Part shown: piece after piece, positions 22,417 to 30,735 of the stretch
Position numbering within the stretch: position 1 is the first letter of the stretch
Layout of the letters: every line of letters starts with the position of its first letter
Assembly: GCF_003814745.1 (NCBI RefSeq)
Contig: NZ_RKRD01000002.1
Span: forward strand, 186,001 to 250,000
Length of the DNA stretch: 64,000 nt
Reading direction: 5' to 3'
DNA from: Hydrogenoanaerobacterium saccharovorans
Lineage (GTDB): Bacteria; Bacillota; Clostridia; Oscillospirales; Ruminococcaceae
Position numbers and translations under genes: made by a program
The notes under the pieces: model-generated
Seen by the model: only the letters and a program-made list of their open reading frames with translations
Databases searched by the model: none
What the model was told of the DNA's origin: nothing

Positions 22417-23382
22417 ATGATAGAGATAGAGAAGCCAAGAATTGAGACTGCGGAGATAAAATCCGATGGCACCTACGGCAGATTTGTCGTAGAGCCTCTC
22501 GAACGCGGCTTTGGTACAACATTAGGTAACAGCCTAAGACGTGTGCTACTCTCCTCGCTTCCTGGTGTTGCTGTCACATCGGTTAAGATTGACGGTATAC
22601 AACATGAGTTTTCAACCATCCCAGGTGTAAAAGAAGATGTCACCGAAATCATTCTGAACATCAAAGGGCTCACCGCTAAGCTGTATTGCGACGGCCCCAA
22701 AACCGTTGTAATCGATGCTACCGGCGAATGTGAAGTTACTGCCGATTCGATTGCCGATGACGCAGAGGTTGAGATTCTGGATCCAAGTATGCATATTGCT
22801 ACATTGGGAGCTGGTGCAAAGCTGTATATGGAAATTACGCTCGACCGCGGCAGAGGCTATGTCCCTGCGGAGCGTAACAAACAAAACATGCAAGCGCCAA
22901 CTGCACAGCAAACATTAGGCACAATACCGGTAGATAGTATTTATACACCGGTTCTGAAGGTAAACTACACTGTAGAAAACACTCGTGTCGAGCAGATTAC
23001 TGACTACGACAAGTTAACCCTTGAGATATGGACAGACGGCACAATTTCTGCCAAAGAGGCCGTATCTCTGGGCGCCAAGGTCCTCAACGAGCATCTCAAT
23101 TTGTTCGTTGACCTTTCCGACGAGGCTTATCACACCGAAATTATGGTGGAAAAAGATGATAACGGCAAGGAAAAGGTCCTTGAGATGACCATTGAAGAGC
23201 TTGACCTGTCTGTTCGTTCTTTCAATTGCTTGAAGAGAGCAGGCATCAACACAGTGGAAGACCTGATCAGCAAGTCCGAGGATGAAATGATGAAGGTTCG
23301 TAACCTCGGCAAAAAATCTCTGGAAGAGGTTATTGCAAAGCTTCACTCTTTGGGCTTTAACCTCACCAAAGAAGAAGAATAA
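22417..23382 (+). CDS. rpoA: DNA-directed RNA polymerase subunit alpha
   Basis: 321 residues. The N-terminal dimerisation domain starts the assembly of RNA polymerase (RFVVEPLERGFGTTLGNSLR). The C-terminal domain (LDLSVRSFNCLKRAGINTVE) contacts UP elements and activators; its RNLGKKSLEEV helix-hairpin-helix part is intact. ATG 22417 lies 8 bases after AAGGAGGG. Confidence 0.98.
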   Translation: MIEIEKPRIETAEIKSDGTYGRFVVEPLERGFGTTLGNSLRRVLLSSLPGVAVTSVKIDGIQHEFSTIPGVKEDVTEIILNIKGLTAKLYCDGPKTVVIDATGECEVTADSIADDAEVEILDPSMHIATLGAGAKLYMEITLDRGRGYVPAERNKQNMQAPTAQQTLGTIPVDSIYTPVLKVNYTVENTRVEQITDYDKLTLEIWTDGTISAKEAVSLGAKVLNEHLNLFVDLSDEAYHTEIMVEKDDNGKEKVLEMTIEELDLSVRSFNCLKRAGINTVEDLISKSEDEMMKVRNLGKKSLEEVIAKLHSLGFNLTKEEE

Positions 23383-23430
23383 TTACTTTCGTTTATGGTA
23401 CTCATAAACTAGGTAAAGGAGTGAATTTCG

Positions 23431-23772
23431 ATGCCAGGTACCAGAAAGCTCGGTAGAACATCTGACCACAGAAAAGCAATGCTCAGAGCGATGGTAACTT
23501 ATCTGTTTGAAAACGGTAAGATTGAAACCACCGTAACAAGAGCCAAAGAAGTTCGTGCTATGGCCGAGAAAATGATTACAATAGGCAAACAAGACAATCT
23601 CCACTCCAAGCGTCAGGTATTTTCCTTTGTTACAAAGGAAACCGTTGCGAAAAAGGTGATTGACGAGCTCTCTCCCAAATATAAGGAGAGAAACGGTGGT
23701 TACACCCGTATCGTTAAAATCGGCCCTCGCCGCGGTGACGCCGCTGAGATGGCAATTATTGAGCTTATCTAA
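23431..23772 (+). CDS. rplQ: 50S ribosomal protein L17 (bL17)
   Basis: 113 residues with RKLGRTSDHRKAMLRAMVTY and the C-terminal GGYTRIVKIGPRRGDAAEMA. L17 is the last gene of the merged ribosomal operon and is followed at once by a terminator. Confidence 0.98.
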   Translation: MPGTRKLGRTSDHRKAMLRAMVTYLFENGKIETTVTRAKEVRAMAEKMITIGKQDNLHSKRQVFSFVTKETVAKKVIDELSPKYKERNGGYTRIVKIGPRRGDAAEMAIIELI

Positions 23773-23790
23773 TTAATTTTTGATAGCACA

Positions 23791-23821
23791 AAAAAGAGGA
23801 TGGTTTTACCATCCTCTTTTT
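23791..23821 (+). terminator. Terminator of the ribosomal operon
   Basis: AAAAAGAGGATGG pairs with CCATCCTCTTTT around a 5-base loop and ends in a T-run. The flanking A-run on the other strand lets it also end the converging minus-strand gene at 23841. Confidence 0.92.
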
Positions 23822-23840
23822 GCATGCTGTTTTAACTATT

Positions 23841-24194
23841 TTAATTACCATTATTTACAATTATATATGCTTTTCTGTAACCGTCTTCTCTTAGGGCGGC
23901 AATTTCTTTACAATTAGGCGAAGAGTTTATGGAATATATCTTTGCACCTACCCGCAGACTATTTGAATCGCCATTCTGATTATTTTTATAGTTTGAAACA
24001 CCCTGATACCTCTTCACTTCACCAATCTGTTCTAATAATTCATCTTGCTCTACTGGTGTATTGCTTACAAAGTAATATTGATTGTTGATATACAAATAAT
24101 TGTAGTTGTACTCTTTTAGCTTTTGGCTAAGCAAGAACATACCTGATATAAAAACAATAACCAGAATAGCGGGAACATATCTTTTTGTTTTCAT
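23841..24194 (-). CDS. Small membrane-anchored or secreted protein, unknown function
   Basis: 117 residues with a basic start and one hydrophobic segment at about residues 7-24, so anchored in or exported through the membrane. The rest is polar and Tyr/Asn-rich (YNYNYLYINNQYYFVSN). I do not recognise the family. It is the last gene of a minus-strand, AT-rich group of exported proteins between the ribosomal operon and the UPF0210 operon, and converges on rplQ. Confidence 0.6.
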   Translation of the reverse strand: MKTKRYVPAILVIVFISGMFLLSQKLKEYNYNYLYINNQYYFVSNTPVEQDELLEQIGEVKRYQGVSNYKNNQNGDSNSLRVGAKIYSINSSPNCKEIAALREDGYRKAYIIVNNGN

Positions 24195-24225
24195 ATGTTA
24201 GAACCTCGCAATAAGTTGAATTCTA

Positions 24226-24921
24226 TTAAGTTTTCACAATCAACTTTTTCAGGTTGTTGGTATAGTAATCCGCAATATCAACCAAATAAAGGTAATCTTG
24301 TAATTTAACAAAATTCATTTCAAATCTGATACATCCTATTTCATCAGAACAACTAGTATCTGTTAAAGAATCACCATTTGAGTTCATTATTTCTTTCACA
24401 TCGTTGTTCCAGTTGTTTACTTCTTTTTGTAATCTGTCTTTAAAACTACCTTCAACAATGAATGGGGCAAAATTATAGATGTTGTATTCTTTGTCGCTGT
24501 ATACAATGTAATCTTTTAAATCTGCCATATTATAATGGTCAAGCTCAATCATTGTTTTGTACTTTGCACTACAATTTTCTTTTTTAAAAGCTTGTAAGCA
24601 CATTAAGGGTAATGGAAGGATATCCCGATCAAGAGAAAAATAATTATAAATTGAAACGGTTGTATAACTGCCTAAAACAGGTCTGCTTAAATTATCGCTG
24701 TAAGATTTGATTCTGCTGTAATCTTCGATTTTGTTACCGTCAAAGATGAGATTCGGCGGTAAATTTATATGATAGCCTGCATCCTCTAAAGACATCCCAT
24801 TTACGGCTTGCAATCCATCTACTCTGTATTCTTTGGGCGGCAAACTGCTTGCCGCCGCAGGTGCAGAGGCAGATTTAGCAAGAGGTTCCCACATAAAAAA
24901 GGCAGCTGCGCCCAAAAGCAA
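24226..24921 (-). CDS. Membrane-anchored protein of a local paralogous family, start probably frameshifted
   Basis: The open frame gives 231 residues from TTG 24921, but no ribosome binding site fits there. An ATG at 24955 has GAGG 7 bases upstream and encodes a plausible signal segment (MSKRIFLPLYFIA) one frame away. Dropping one base from the TTTT run near 24914 joins the two frames smoothly into a membrane anchor ending GAAAFFMW. The body is a paralogue of the protein at 25288: both share NYNFA-like segments, YIVYxDxEYNIYNFA and the end YLVDIADYYTNNLKKLI. Function unknown. Either the gene is freshly broken or the base is a sequence error. Confidence 0.6.
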   Translation of the reverse strand: MLLGAAAFFMWEPLAKSASAPAAASSLPPKEYRVDGLQAVNGMSLEDAGYHINLPPNLIFDGNKIEDYSRIKSYSDNLSRPVLGSYTTVSIYNYFSLDRDILPLPLMCLQAFKKENCSAKYKTMIELDHYNMADLKDYIVYSDKEYNIYNFAPFIVEGSFKDRLQKEVNNWNNDVKEIMNSNGDSLTDTSCSDEIGCIRFEMNFVKLQDYLYLVDIADYYTNNLKKLIVKT

Positions 24922-24977
24922 TAAAGTATAGCGGCAGAAATATTCTTTTACTCATAAAAAACCTCATTTTAAAAGTA

Positions 24978-25007
24978 GACAGCAAATTATTAAAATAACT
25001 TGCTGTC
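24978..25007 (-). terminator. Hairpin after the 3' peptidase fragment
   Basis: GACAGCAA/TTGCTGTC around a 14-base AT loop, followed on the minus strand by CTACTTTT. It lies just past the stop of the peptidase fragment at 25017. Confidence 0.5.
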
Positions 25008-25016
25008 TTCAAATAA

Positions 25017-25279
25017 TTAATAATTTTCAAATATAACGTATCTATCAATTGACCATTTAGGGTAATAGTGACTTATTAGTGTACCCCCGATATCACTTTC
25101 TGGATCTCTAATGTATATTGATACTGATTCTTCAGATATCATATAATATCCATAAGCAACAACGTAATGTAAATTACTACTTTTTTTAAGCTTAAAACTA
25201 CGGCTTTGTTTTTATTAATAGCACCTATCATTTGATCCTCAAAATCTATTTTGTTATTGAATCTTCCTGTTTTTGCATG
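25017..25279 (-). pseudogene. C39-like peptidase fragment (C-terminal half, frameshifted)
   Basis: Read on the minus strand, the sequence encodes AKTGRFNNKIDFEDQMIGAI, then after a one-base slip in a run of seven A (25191-25197) SSNLHYVVAYGYYM and SVSIYIRDPESDIGGTLISH. This matches the second half of the peptidase remnant at 26064-26685 (MMGAINQNKP, SHYFVVCGYY, SVTIYIRDPEGD). It keeps the histidine of the papain-like C39 fold (LHYVV) but has no N-terminal half with the cysteine and no start site. It directly follows the stop of the 25288 gene. It is a relic of a duplicated gene pair. Confidence 0.8.
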
Positions 25280-25287
25280 CTGTAAAC

Positions 25288-25980
25288 TCAGACTTTCGCA
25301 ATCAGATTTTTTAGGTTGTTGGTGTAGTAATCCGCAATATCTACTAAATAACTGTAGTCTTCATATTTGGTAAGGTCTTTTTCAGTTGGCCTTATTCTAT
25401 CCTCAGGCCAATCTTCTTCTGTAAAGGTTTTCTTTATCCGCTCATTATAATCAATCACCTTTTCGTTAAGTGCTTCTTTAAACGTTTTGCTATCTACAAA
25501 GCTAGCAAAATTATAAATTATTATATCATCATCAACGTATACAATATATTTTTTCAATTCGTCAACTGAGTAATAAACTTGATTAATATTTATTCTGGTA
25601 TTTGTATTATAATTATCTTTTTCAAAAGCTTGCAAATACATATAAATAATTTCATCTGCACCGCTCATGTCAGGGAAAAGAACATTAACAATTGTGTATG
25701 TTCCAGGCAAAAACTTTGCCACATAGTTCTTATCAGTTGAAATGTAACTATATCCATACAGTGACTTATTATCACCAAAAGTTATATCCTCTGGTATTTT
25801 AATTTGATAATTTAGTTTTTCTAAAGACTTTCCTTCTAATATATCAAGCTCGGAAGATGCAATTTTTTGTTGCGTTGTGGTACTCATGTCAACAGATGTT
25901 TTGTTACGCAACAAATATAAAAATATAAAACCAAGTAGAGTTAACCCTATAAAAATCCATAGAAACAATTTTCTATTCAT
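25288..25980 (-). CDS. Membrane-anchored protein, paralogue of the 24226 gene
   Basis: 230 residues with a basic N terminus and a membrane segment at about residues 5-24 (FLWIFIGLTLLGFIFLYLL), then a long outer domain rich in Asp, Lys and Tyr. Around residues 45-60 it has LEGKSLEKLNYQIKIPEDI, similar to LEDAGYHINLPPN in the paralogue, and it ends YLVDIADYYTNNLKNLIAKV. The function is unknown. It lies between two C39-like peptidase remnants, so each copy of this protein was paired with a peptidase, perhaps as its exported substrate, cofactor or inhibitor (inference). Confidence 0.65.
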   Translation of the reverse strand: MNRKLFLWIFIGLTLLGFIFLYLLRNKTSVDMSTTTQQKIASSELDILEGKSLEKLNYQIKIPEDITFGDNKSLYGYSYISTDKNYVAKFLPGTYTIVNVLFPDMSGADEIIYMYLQAFEKDNYNTNTRININQVYYSVDELKKYIVYVDDDIIIYNFASFVDSKTFKEALNEKVIDYNERIKKTFTEEDWPEDRIRPTEKDLTKYEDYSYLVDIADYYTNNLKNLIAKV

Positions 25981-26063
25981 ACAATAAATTCCTTTAGAAA
26001 AATTTGTAAGGTGCCGACTTATGAAAAGATAATTAAAGTCGTCCGCACCTTATTTACAGTATT

Positions 26064-26685
26064 TTATCCTATTATTACAAAACTTAAAATGCTTGAATCA
26101 CGATAATAATCACTAAGGGTAGTTCGACCATAATCACCTTCTGGGTCACGAATGTAAATTGTTACGCTGCCTTCTGTAGTAATATAATAACCACATACTA
26201 CAAAATAGTGGCTACCCCCTTTATCTACTCTAACAATCACAGGTTTATTTTGATTAATTGCTCCCATCATTGCGTTTTCAGTTTGAGTTCTATTTCCTGA
26301 TTTTCCAGCAGTTGCAGTTTTCCCAATCAACGACGCTGCTCTTTTCGAGGTTTGATTACAGGATCATTTTTTTCTGTTCCATAATACTTTTTAGCAAAAG
26401 TGACAGGTGTTTCACTCGAGTTTCCAAAATGTCTTGAAATCATTGCATAGCTCATCATCGCACAGCCATGTGGACAAAAGGTAGTATGTCTACATGGATA
26501 CTTTGTGCTTGCCCATCTAGAATCATCTTGCAATAGTAATGGAACGTTCAATTTTTTATAGTGGGGGCAGTTCTCAAAATGAATTTAGATTTACCAACAG
26601 ATTTACGTACTAATGCGCCTTGCCGAGCATCGTCAATTTTCTGTCTATCACGTTATGCCAAAATTATAGATAATACTTTTTCCAT
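26064..26685 (-). pseudogene. C39-like papain-fold peptidase, broken by one stop and two frameshifts
   Basis: Three reading pieces join into one protein. The first starts at ATG 26685 (MEKVLSIILA, in-frame TAA, then RDRQKIDDARQ to about 26550). The second has LNVPLLLQDDSRWASTKYP and CPHGCAMMSYAMISRHFG, with the nucleophile Cys of C39-like peptidases. The third starts near 26345 (SLIGKTATAGKSGNRTQ) and carries SHYFVVCGYY, the catalytic His, then SVTIYIRDPEGD. The overall order is that of peptidase_C39_2 proteins that act on the cell surface or in exported complexes. With three lesions it is almost surely inactive. AAGGAAGG lies 5-7 bases before the ATG. Confidence 0.8.
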
Positions 26686-26830
26686 AATGCGTCCTTCCTT
26701 TTAATGCTAAAGTAAATAACTAATGCGCACAGTTCTCTTAAGCATATGGTAACATATACACATTAGGCAGTCAAATAAAAAAAGTAAAAAAAAGTAAATT
26801 TATACAGAATAAAGTTAATTGATATTATAA

Positions 26831-26859
26831 AAAGCTATCTGCCGTGGGCAGATAGCTTT
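26831..26859 (-). terminator. Hairpin downstream of the UPF0210 operon
   Basis: AAAGCTATCTGC/GCAGATAGCTTT with a 5-base loop; on the minus strand it is followed by TTATAAT-rich sequence and on the plus strand by CGATTTATTTG. It is a plausible end of the minus-strand nadE operon. The stretch 26686-26830 upstream of it (minus downstream) is AT-rich and holds nothing else that I can recognise. Confidence 0.6.
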
Positions 26860-27010
26860 CGATTTATTTGTTGCCGTTAGCTACGAGGGAAAAAGCCTTG
26901 TGCTTTGACCAGACCCAGATTGGGTACCGCCTACAGGCTACGAGGTTTACAACTTTGTGAATTATACGCACCTTTCCCGCGGCTTACCTACAGGCGCTGC
27001 CCGACCCCAC
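26860..27010 (-). other. Unexplained 150-base element after the UPF0210 gene
   Basis: This noncoding stretch is markedly more GC-rich than the AT-rich sequence beside it and contains partly repeated pieces: GCCTGTAGG twice (minus strand), CTCGTAG twice and a GGTACCCAATCTGGGT imperfect stem. No T-box core is present. It may be a structured RNA end, a repeat element or an old gene remnant. Confidence 0.35.
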
Positions 27011-28366
27011 TTAGTTTTTAAGCGATTGCAGCGGTGCGGGAATACGTCCGCCGCGGTTGATAAACTGTGCAGGGCTGTACGTATTCAGCTCCATAACGGG
27101 GCCGAAACCGAGCAAACCGCCAAAGTCGAGCTCTTCGCCTTTCTTTTTGCCGATGGCGGGGATAAGCCGAACCGCTGTTGTTTTGGAGTTAACCATGCCG
27201 ATTGCCGCTTCGTCTGCGATAATTGCCGAAATCACCTCAGGGGTGGTGTCGCCCGGAACTACAATCATATCCAAGCCAACCGAGCACACAGCGGTCATCG
27301 CCTCGAGTTTTTCAATGCGCAATGCACCGCAGCGAGAAGCGGCAATCATACCTGCATCTTCAGTAACGGGGATAAATGCACCCGATAACCCGCCGACATG
27401 CGAAGATGCCATTACGCCGCCTTTTTTCACTGCATCGTTAAGCAGGGCAAGCGCGGCAGTTGTGCCGTGGGCGCCGCACTTTTCAAGTCCCATTGCCTCA
27501 AGAATATAGGCAACCGAATCGCCTACCTCAGGTGTGGGAGCAAGCGAAAGGTCAACAATACCGAACGGCACGCCAAGGCGTCTGGATGCCTCGGTACCAA
27601 CCAGCTGCCCCATACGGGTGATTTTAAACGCGGTTTTTTTAATCGTATCGGCAACGCCGGTGAGGTCGCAGTTCCCTGCCTTTTTCAGTGCGGCACGCAC
27701 TACACCAGGCCCCGATACACCCACATTGATGACGCAATCTGGCTCACCCGGCCCGTGAAACGCACCTGCCATAAACGGGTTATCTTCGGGTGCGTTGCAG
27801 AACACCACCAGTTTTGCCGCACCAATGCAGTCGCGGTCGGCGGTGAGCTGTGCGGCTTTGAGCACCTGCTGCCCCATCAGCTTTACCGCATCCATATTGA
27901 TGCCTGATTTTGTCGAACCAATGTTGACAGAGGAGCACACATGGTCAGTCACTGCCAAAGCTTCGGGTATCGACTCGATGAGAGCACGGTCGCCCGCTGC
28001 AAAGCCTTTATGTACCAGTGCTGAGTAACCGCCGATGAAGTTTACCCCTACCGCTTGGGCTGCACGCTCTAAGGTTTTGGCGTACTCCACAGGGTTGCCG
28101 CCGCTCGCAGCCGCAATCATGGCAATGGGAGTAACCGAAATGCGTTTGTTGATGATAGGGATACCGTATTCTGCCGAGATATCTTCACCTGTTTTAACCA
28201 AATCTTTTGCAAGACGGGTGATTTTGGCATAAATCTTTTCGCAGCTGCGGTGAATATCACTGTCACAGCAATCCAACAGAGAAATGCCCATGGTAATGGT
28301 GCGGATATCAAGATTTTCATCTTGTATCATTCGTATTGTTTCCAAAATATCATTGGTGTTTAACAT
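27011..28366 (-). CDS. UPF0210 family protein (DUF711)
   Basis: 451 residues, the standard length of the UPF0210 (PFL/DUF711) family. Recognisable segments are ETIRMIQDENLDIRTITMGI at the N terminus, GYSALVHKG and SVNIGSTKSGINMDAV in the middle, and a glycine-rich C-terminal half with GDSVAYILEAMGLEKCG. The biochemical function is unknown; the fold is related to glycyl-radical-like barrels in structural surveys, though catalysis is not proven. It is regularly linked to a short ACT-domain protein, here 18 bases upstream, which may sense an amino acid or related ligand for it. Confidence 0.93.
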   Translation of the reverse strand: MLNTNDILETIRMIQDENLDIRTITMGISLLDCCDSDIHRSCEKIYAKITRLAKDLVKTGEDISAEYGIPIINKRISVTPIAMIAAASGGNPVEYAKTLERAAQAVGVNFIGGYSALVHKGFAAGDRALIESIPEALAVTDHVCSSVNIGSTKSGINMDAVKLMGQQVLKAAQLTADRDCIGAAKLVVFCNAPEDNPFMAGAFHGPGEPDCVINVGVSGPGVVRAALKKAGNCDLTGVADTIKKTAFKITRMGQLVGTEASRRLGVPFGIVDLSLAPTPEVGDSVAYILEAMGLEKCGAHGTTAALALLNDAVKKGGVMASSHVGGLSGAFIPVTEDAGMIAASRCGALRIEKLEAMTAVCSVGLDMIVVPGDTTPEVISAIIADEAAIGMVNSKTTAVRLIPAIGKKKGEELDFGGLLGFGPVMELNTYSPAQFINRGGRIPAPLQSLKN

Positions 28367-28384
28367 GTTTTCGCTCCTTTACCG

Positions 28385-28654
28385 CTATATACGATGCATA
28401 GAATTAAAGATATCTTCGTGCATAACATGGATTTTTAAGCTCATATCGTTTCCAAGCTGATCCATTTTTGCCCCAAGTTCTTTAAAATCGCAATTAAGAT
28501 TGGAGATGTCCACCATCATAATCATTGCAAACATATCCTGCATAACCGACTGGGTTACGTCATTTACATTTGCATTGCACGCCGCACAAATTGCAGAGAC
28601 TTTCGCCAAAATGCCTACCATATCTTTTCCTACAACAGTAATAACTGCACGCAT
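28385..28654 (-). CDS. ACT-domain protein (UPF0237 family)
   Basis: 89 residues forming a single ACT domain: RAVITVVGKDMVGILAKVSA, then NVNDVTQSVMQDMFAMIMMV. The ACT fold usually binds amino acids and controls a partner protein; this stand-alone form resembles GcvR-like and UPF0237 proteins. It is made together with the UPF0210 protein that follows, which is a conserved pair, so it probably controls or complexes with it. Ligand unknown. Confidence 0.9.
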   Translation of the reverse strand: MRAVITVVGKDMVGILAKVSAICAACNANVNDVTQSVMQDMFAMIMMVDISNLNCDFKELGAKMDQLGNDMSLKIHVMHEDIFNSMHRI

Positions 28655-28687
28655 AATGAGTACCTCCGAATATATAAATTTTGTTAC

Positions 28688-30535
28688 TTACACAATAAAG
28701 TCTTCCAACTCTTCAAGCAGCGCTTTGCAGCTTGCGTCGGAGGGCATATAAAAGTTTACACCCAGCAGATTGGTTTCGGTAATCGACGCGGCATCCGGCG
28801 CACAGCTGCGTTTGAACTGTCCGCCGAAAAACCGTTTGATGAACAAAACCAGTTTGTCTTTGATATCTTCAGCGTCAAGCTGTGTACCAAACGCCACGCA
28901 GGCATAGCGGTACAGCTTAACCGGGCGAAAACCGTATTTTATAAAATAATAAGTGAAAAAGTCGTGCAAATCGTATTTTCCAAGAATATCCTCGGTTTTT
29001 TGCACTATTTCACCGTTATTGTCGGCAGGTAAAAGTTCGGGGCTTACAGGGGTATTTAAAATATCCTTTAAGACACTGCGAATCTCTTTGCCTTCGAACA
29101 AATCGCTATCGGCTGCGTATTTTACGGCAGCACGAACCATATTCTTAGTAAGGCAAATATTTACGTTAAAATTGGCGAGGTGGTCGCCGCCGAAAGTGCA
29201 CCATCCCAAAGCTTCTTCCGAGAGGTCGCCGGTACCCACTACAAGCCCGCCGTTTTGGTTGGCGAGGTCAAGCAGAATCTGCGTGCGCTCGCGTGCCTGT
29301 GCGTTTTCGTAGGTGACATCGTGTATATCCGGGTTGTGCCCGATGTCTTTAAAATGCTGTAAGCAGGCTTCTTTAATCGGTATTTCACGGCATTCGCAGC
29401 CAAGCAGTTCAATGAGGCTGAGTGCGTTTTGGTAAGTGCGATCGGTGGTGCCGAAACCGGGCATTGTAACAGCAAGGATGTTGCTCGCAGGCAGGCCCAT
29501 ACAAGCGATTGCACGTGCCGAAACCAACAGAGCCAGCGTACTGTCCAGCCCGCCCGAGATGCCCAGAACCACGCGCTGGATGCCGCTGTTTTGCAGGCGA
29601 TTCATCAAAGAGGATACTTGCAGTGCAAACAACTCACTGATATAGGCGTCGCGGTTAGAATAGTTGAGAAACGGGTTTTGAGGAATGCGGCGTAAAATAC
29701 CCTTTTTAGTTTCTTCAACGTCGATGGTATAATAGGGTTTTACATAAACCCCGCCGAGCTTTTGAGAGCCGATGATATCCAAATCGATATCTGCGTTTAC
29801 AATATCCGCATAGGTTTCGGGGTCGGCATTTTTGTGAGCAATAAAGCGCATTTCATCGCCGCATTCGTAAATACCGGCAAACCCGCCAAACAGGTGCGGT
29901 GAAGAAGTATCGCCCGTACCGCCGTTGCAAAGCGCGATGGCACAGCCTAACGACTTTGATATCAAACGCACTGCGCGGCGTACATCGCTGATATAGCCTG
30001 CATAAATAGGTGCACAAGAGGGGCACAAAACCAAGTCGCATCCGCTTGCAAGAATATCGGCTGTTTTTAGTGTGAGTTTGTCTGGTGTGCACGAAAGCAC
30101 GGTAAAACGGCAGCCACCCACACTAAACACGGTATTGGCGGGCAGCACTTTATCCGAGTATTCGCCGTCAAACTGCATGGTAACGCTTTTTTCGGCAGGC
30201 ACAAAGCCAATCAATTCTCCTTTGTGCAGTACCGCGCAAACCGGTGCGGGTTTATTCCAGTCGTCAATCACAAGCCCCGCTATCACAAAGCAAGGCATAT
30301 CCGCAGTAATCAGGCGCAGCTCGTCCAACGCATTTTTGGCGCTGTCGAGCAAAGCAATATTATGAAACAAACTGCCACAGCCTGCAGATGTTAATGCAAA
30401 GCTGGGCAGAACAATAATGTCGGGGGAGCTTTCGCGTACCTCGTCGATGGCGTTACAAATAGAGTCCAGGCATTCATCGGGACGCATAGAACGCACTCGA
30501 TTGGAGATGCAGCAAACACGGATGAGAGAATTCAT
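28688..30535 (-). CDS. nadE: NAD+ synthase, two-domain form with an altered glutaminase domain
   Basis: 615 residues from ATG 30535 (AAAGGG 8 bases upstream; GTG 30544 overlaps that site). The C-terminal synthetase is intact: LGISGGLDSTLALLVS is the ATP-pyrophosphatase P-loop and GTGDLSEEALGWCTFGGDHL follows. It amidates deamido-NAD+ to NAD+. The N-terminal nitrilase-fold domain normally frees ammonia from glutamine with a Glu-Lys-Cys triad; here the usual PEL at the Glu reads PSF (Ser45), and the CEDLW-type motif reads CTPDK, keeping only the Cys. The glutaminase may be impaired, making the enzyme ammonia-dependent. It leads the operon with the ACT and UPF0210 genes. Confidence 0.93.
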   Translation of the reverse strand: MNSLIRVCCISNRVRSMRPDECLDSICNAIDEVRESSPDIIVLPSFALTSAGCGSLFHNIALLDSAKNALDELRLITADMPCFVIAGLVIDDWNKPAPVCAVLHKGELIGFVPAEKSVTMQFDGEYSDKVLPANTVFSVGGCRFTVLSCTPDKLTLKTADILASGCDLVLCPSCAPIYAGYISDVRRAVRLISKSLGCAIALCNGGTGDTSSPHLFGGFAGIYECGDEMRFIAHKNADPETYADIVNADIDLDIIGSQKLGGVYVKPYYTIDVEETKKGILRRIPQNPFLNYSNRDAYISELFALQVSSLMNRLQNSGIQRVVLGISGGLDSTLALLVSARAIACMGLPASNILAVTMPGFGTTDRTYQNALSLIELLGCECREIPIKEACLQHFKDIGHNPDIHDVTYENAQARERTQILLDLANQNGGLVVGTGDLSEEALGWCTFGGDHLANFNVNICLTKNMVRAAVKYAADSDLFEGKEIRSVLKDILNTPVSPELLPADNNGEIVQKTEDILGKYDLHDFFTYYFIKYGFRPVKLYRYACVAFGTQLDAEDIKDKLVLFIKRFFGGQFKRSCAPDAASITETNLLGVNFYMPSDASCKALLEELEDFIV

Positions 30536-30571
30536 TAGCCACACCCTTTCTAATCAATAATAGATAAAATA

Positions 30572-30599
30572 ATTCTATCACATTTGCACAATTAGTCAA
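30572..30599 (-). promoter_or_regulatory. Promoter of the nadE operon
   Basis: On the minus strand TTGACT (30599-30594) and TAGAAT (30577-30572) are spaced by 16 bases, 37 bases upstream of the nadE start. Confidence 0.65.
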
Positions 30600-30640
30600 A
30601 TAAAAAGTTGTGTGTACATCTATAAAAAATAAAGTAAATG

Positions 30641-30649
30641 TGATACAAT
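30641..30649 (+). promoter_or_regulatory. Extended -10 promoter for the PHP gene
   Basis: TGATACAAT is a TGn extended -10 element 87 bases before ATG 30736; no good -35 is visible. It is divergent from the nadE promoter. Confidence 0.4.
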
Positions 30650-30735
30650 AAACTCATTGTAGATTTACCAAAATTTTTATATTGGCAAGAGCCAATTTCC
30701 ATACAATATGCCTAACAACAAAAGGAGTTGTTTTT

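Noticed and set aside
26860..26960. GGTACC sequence resembling a T-box core
   Set aside because: The flanking TGG...CCGCG context, the stem I elements and a terminator are missing, and no synthetase or amino-acid gene follows on that strand.
27057..28232. Several plus-strand open frames opposite the UPF0210 gene
   Set aside because: They are antisense shadows of a well-supported gene, without ribosome binding sites.
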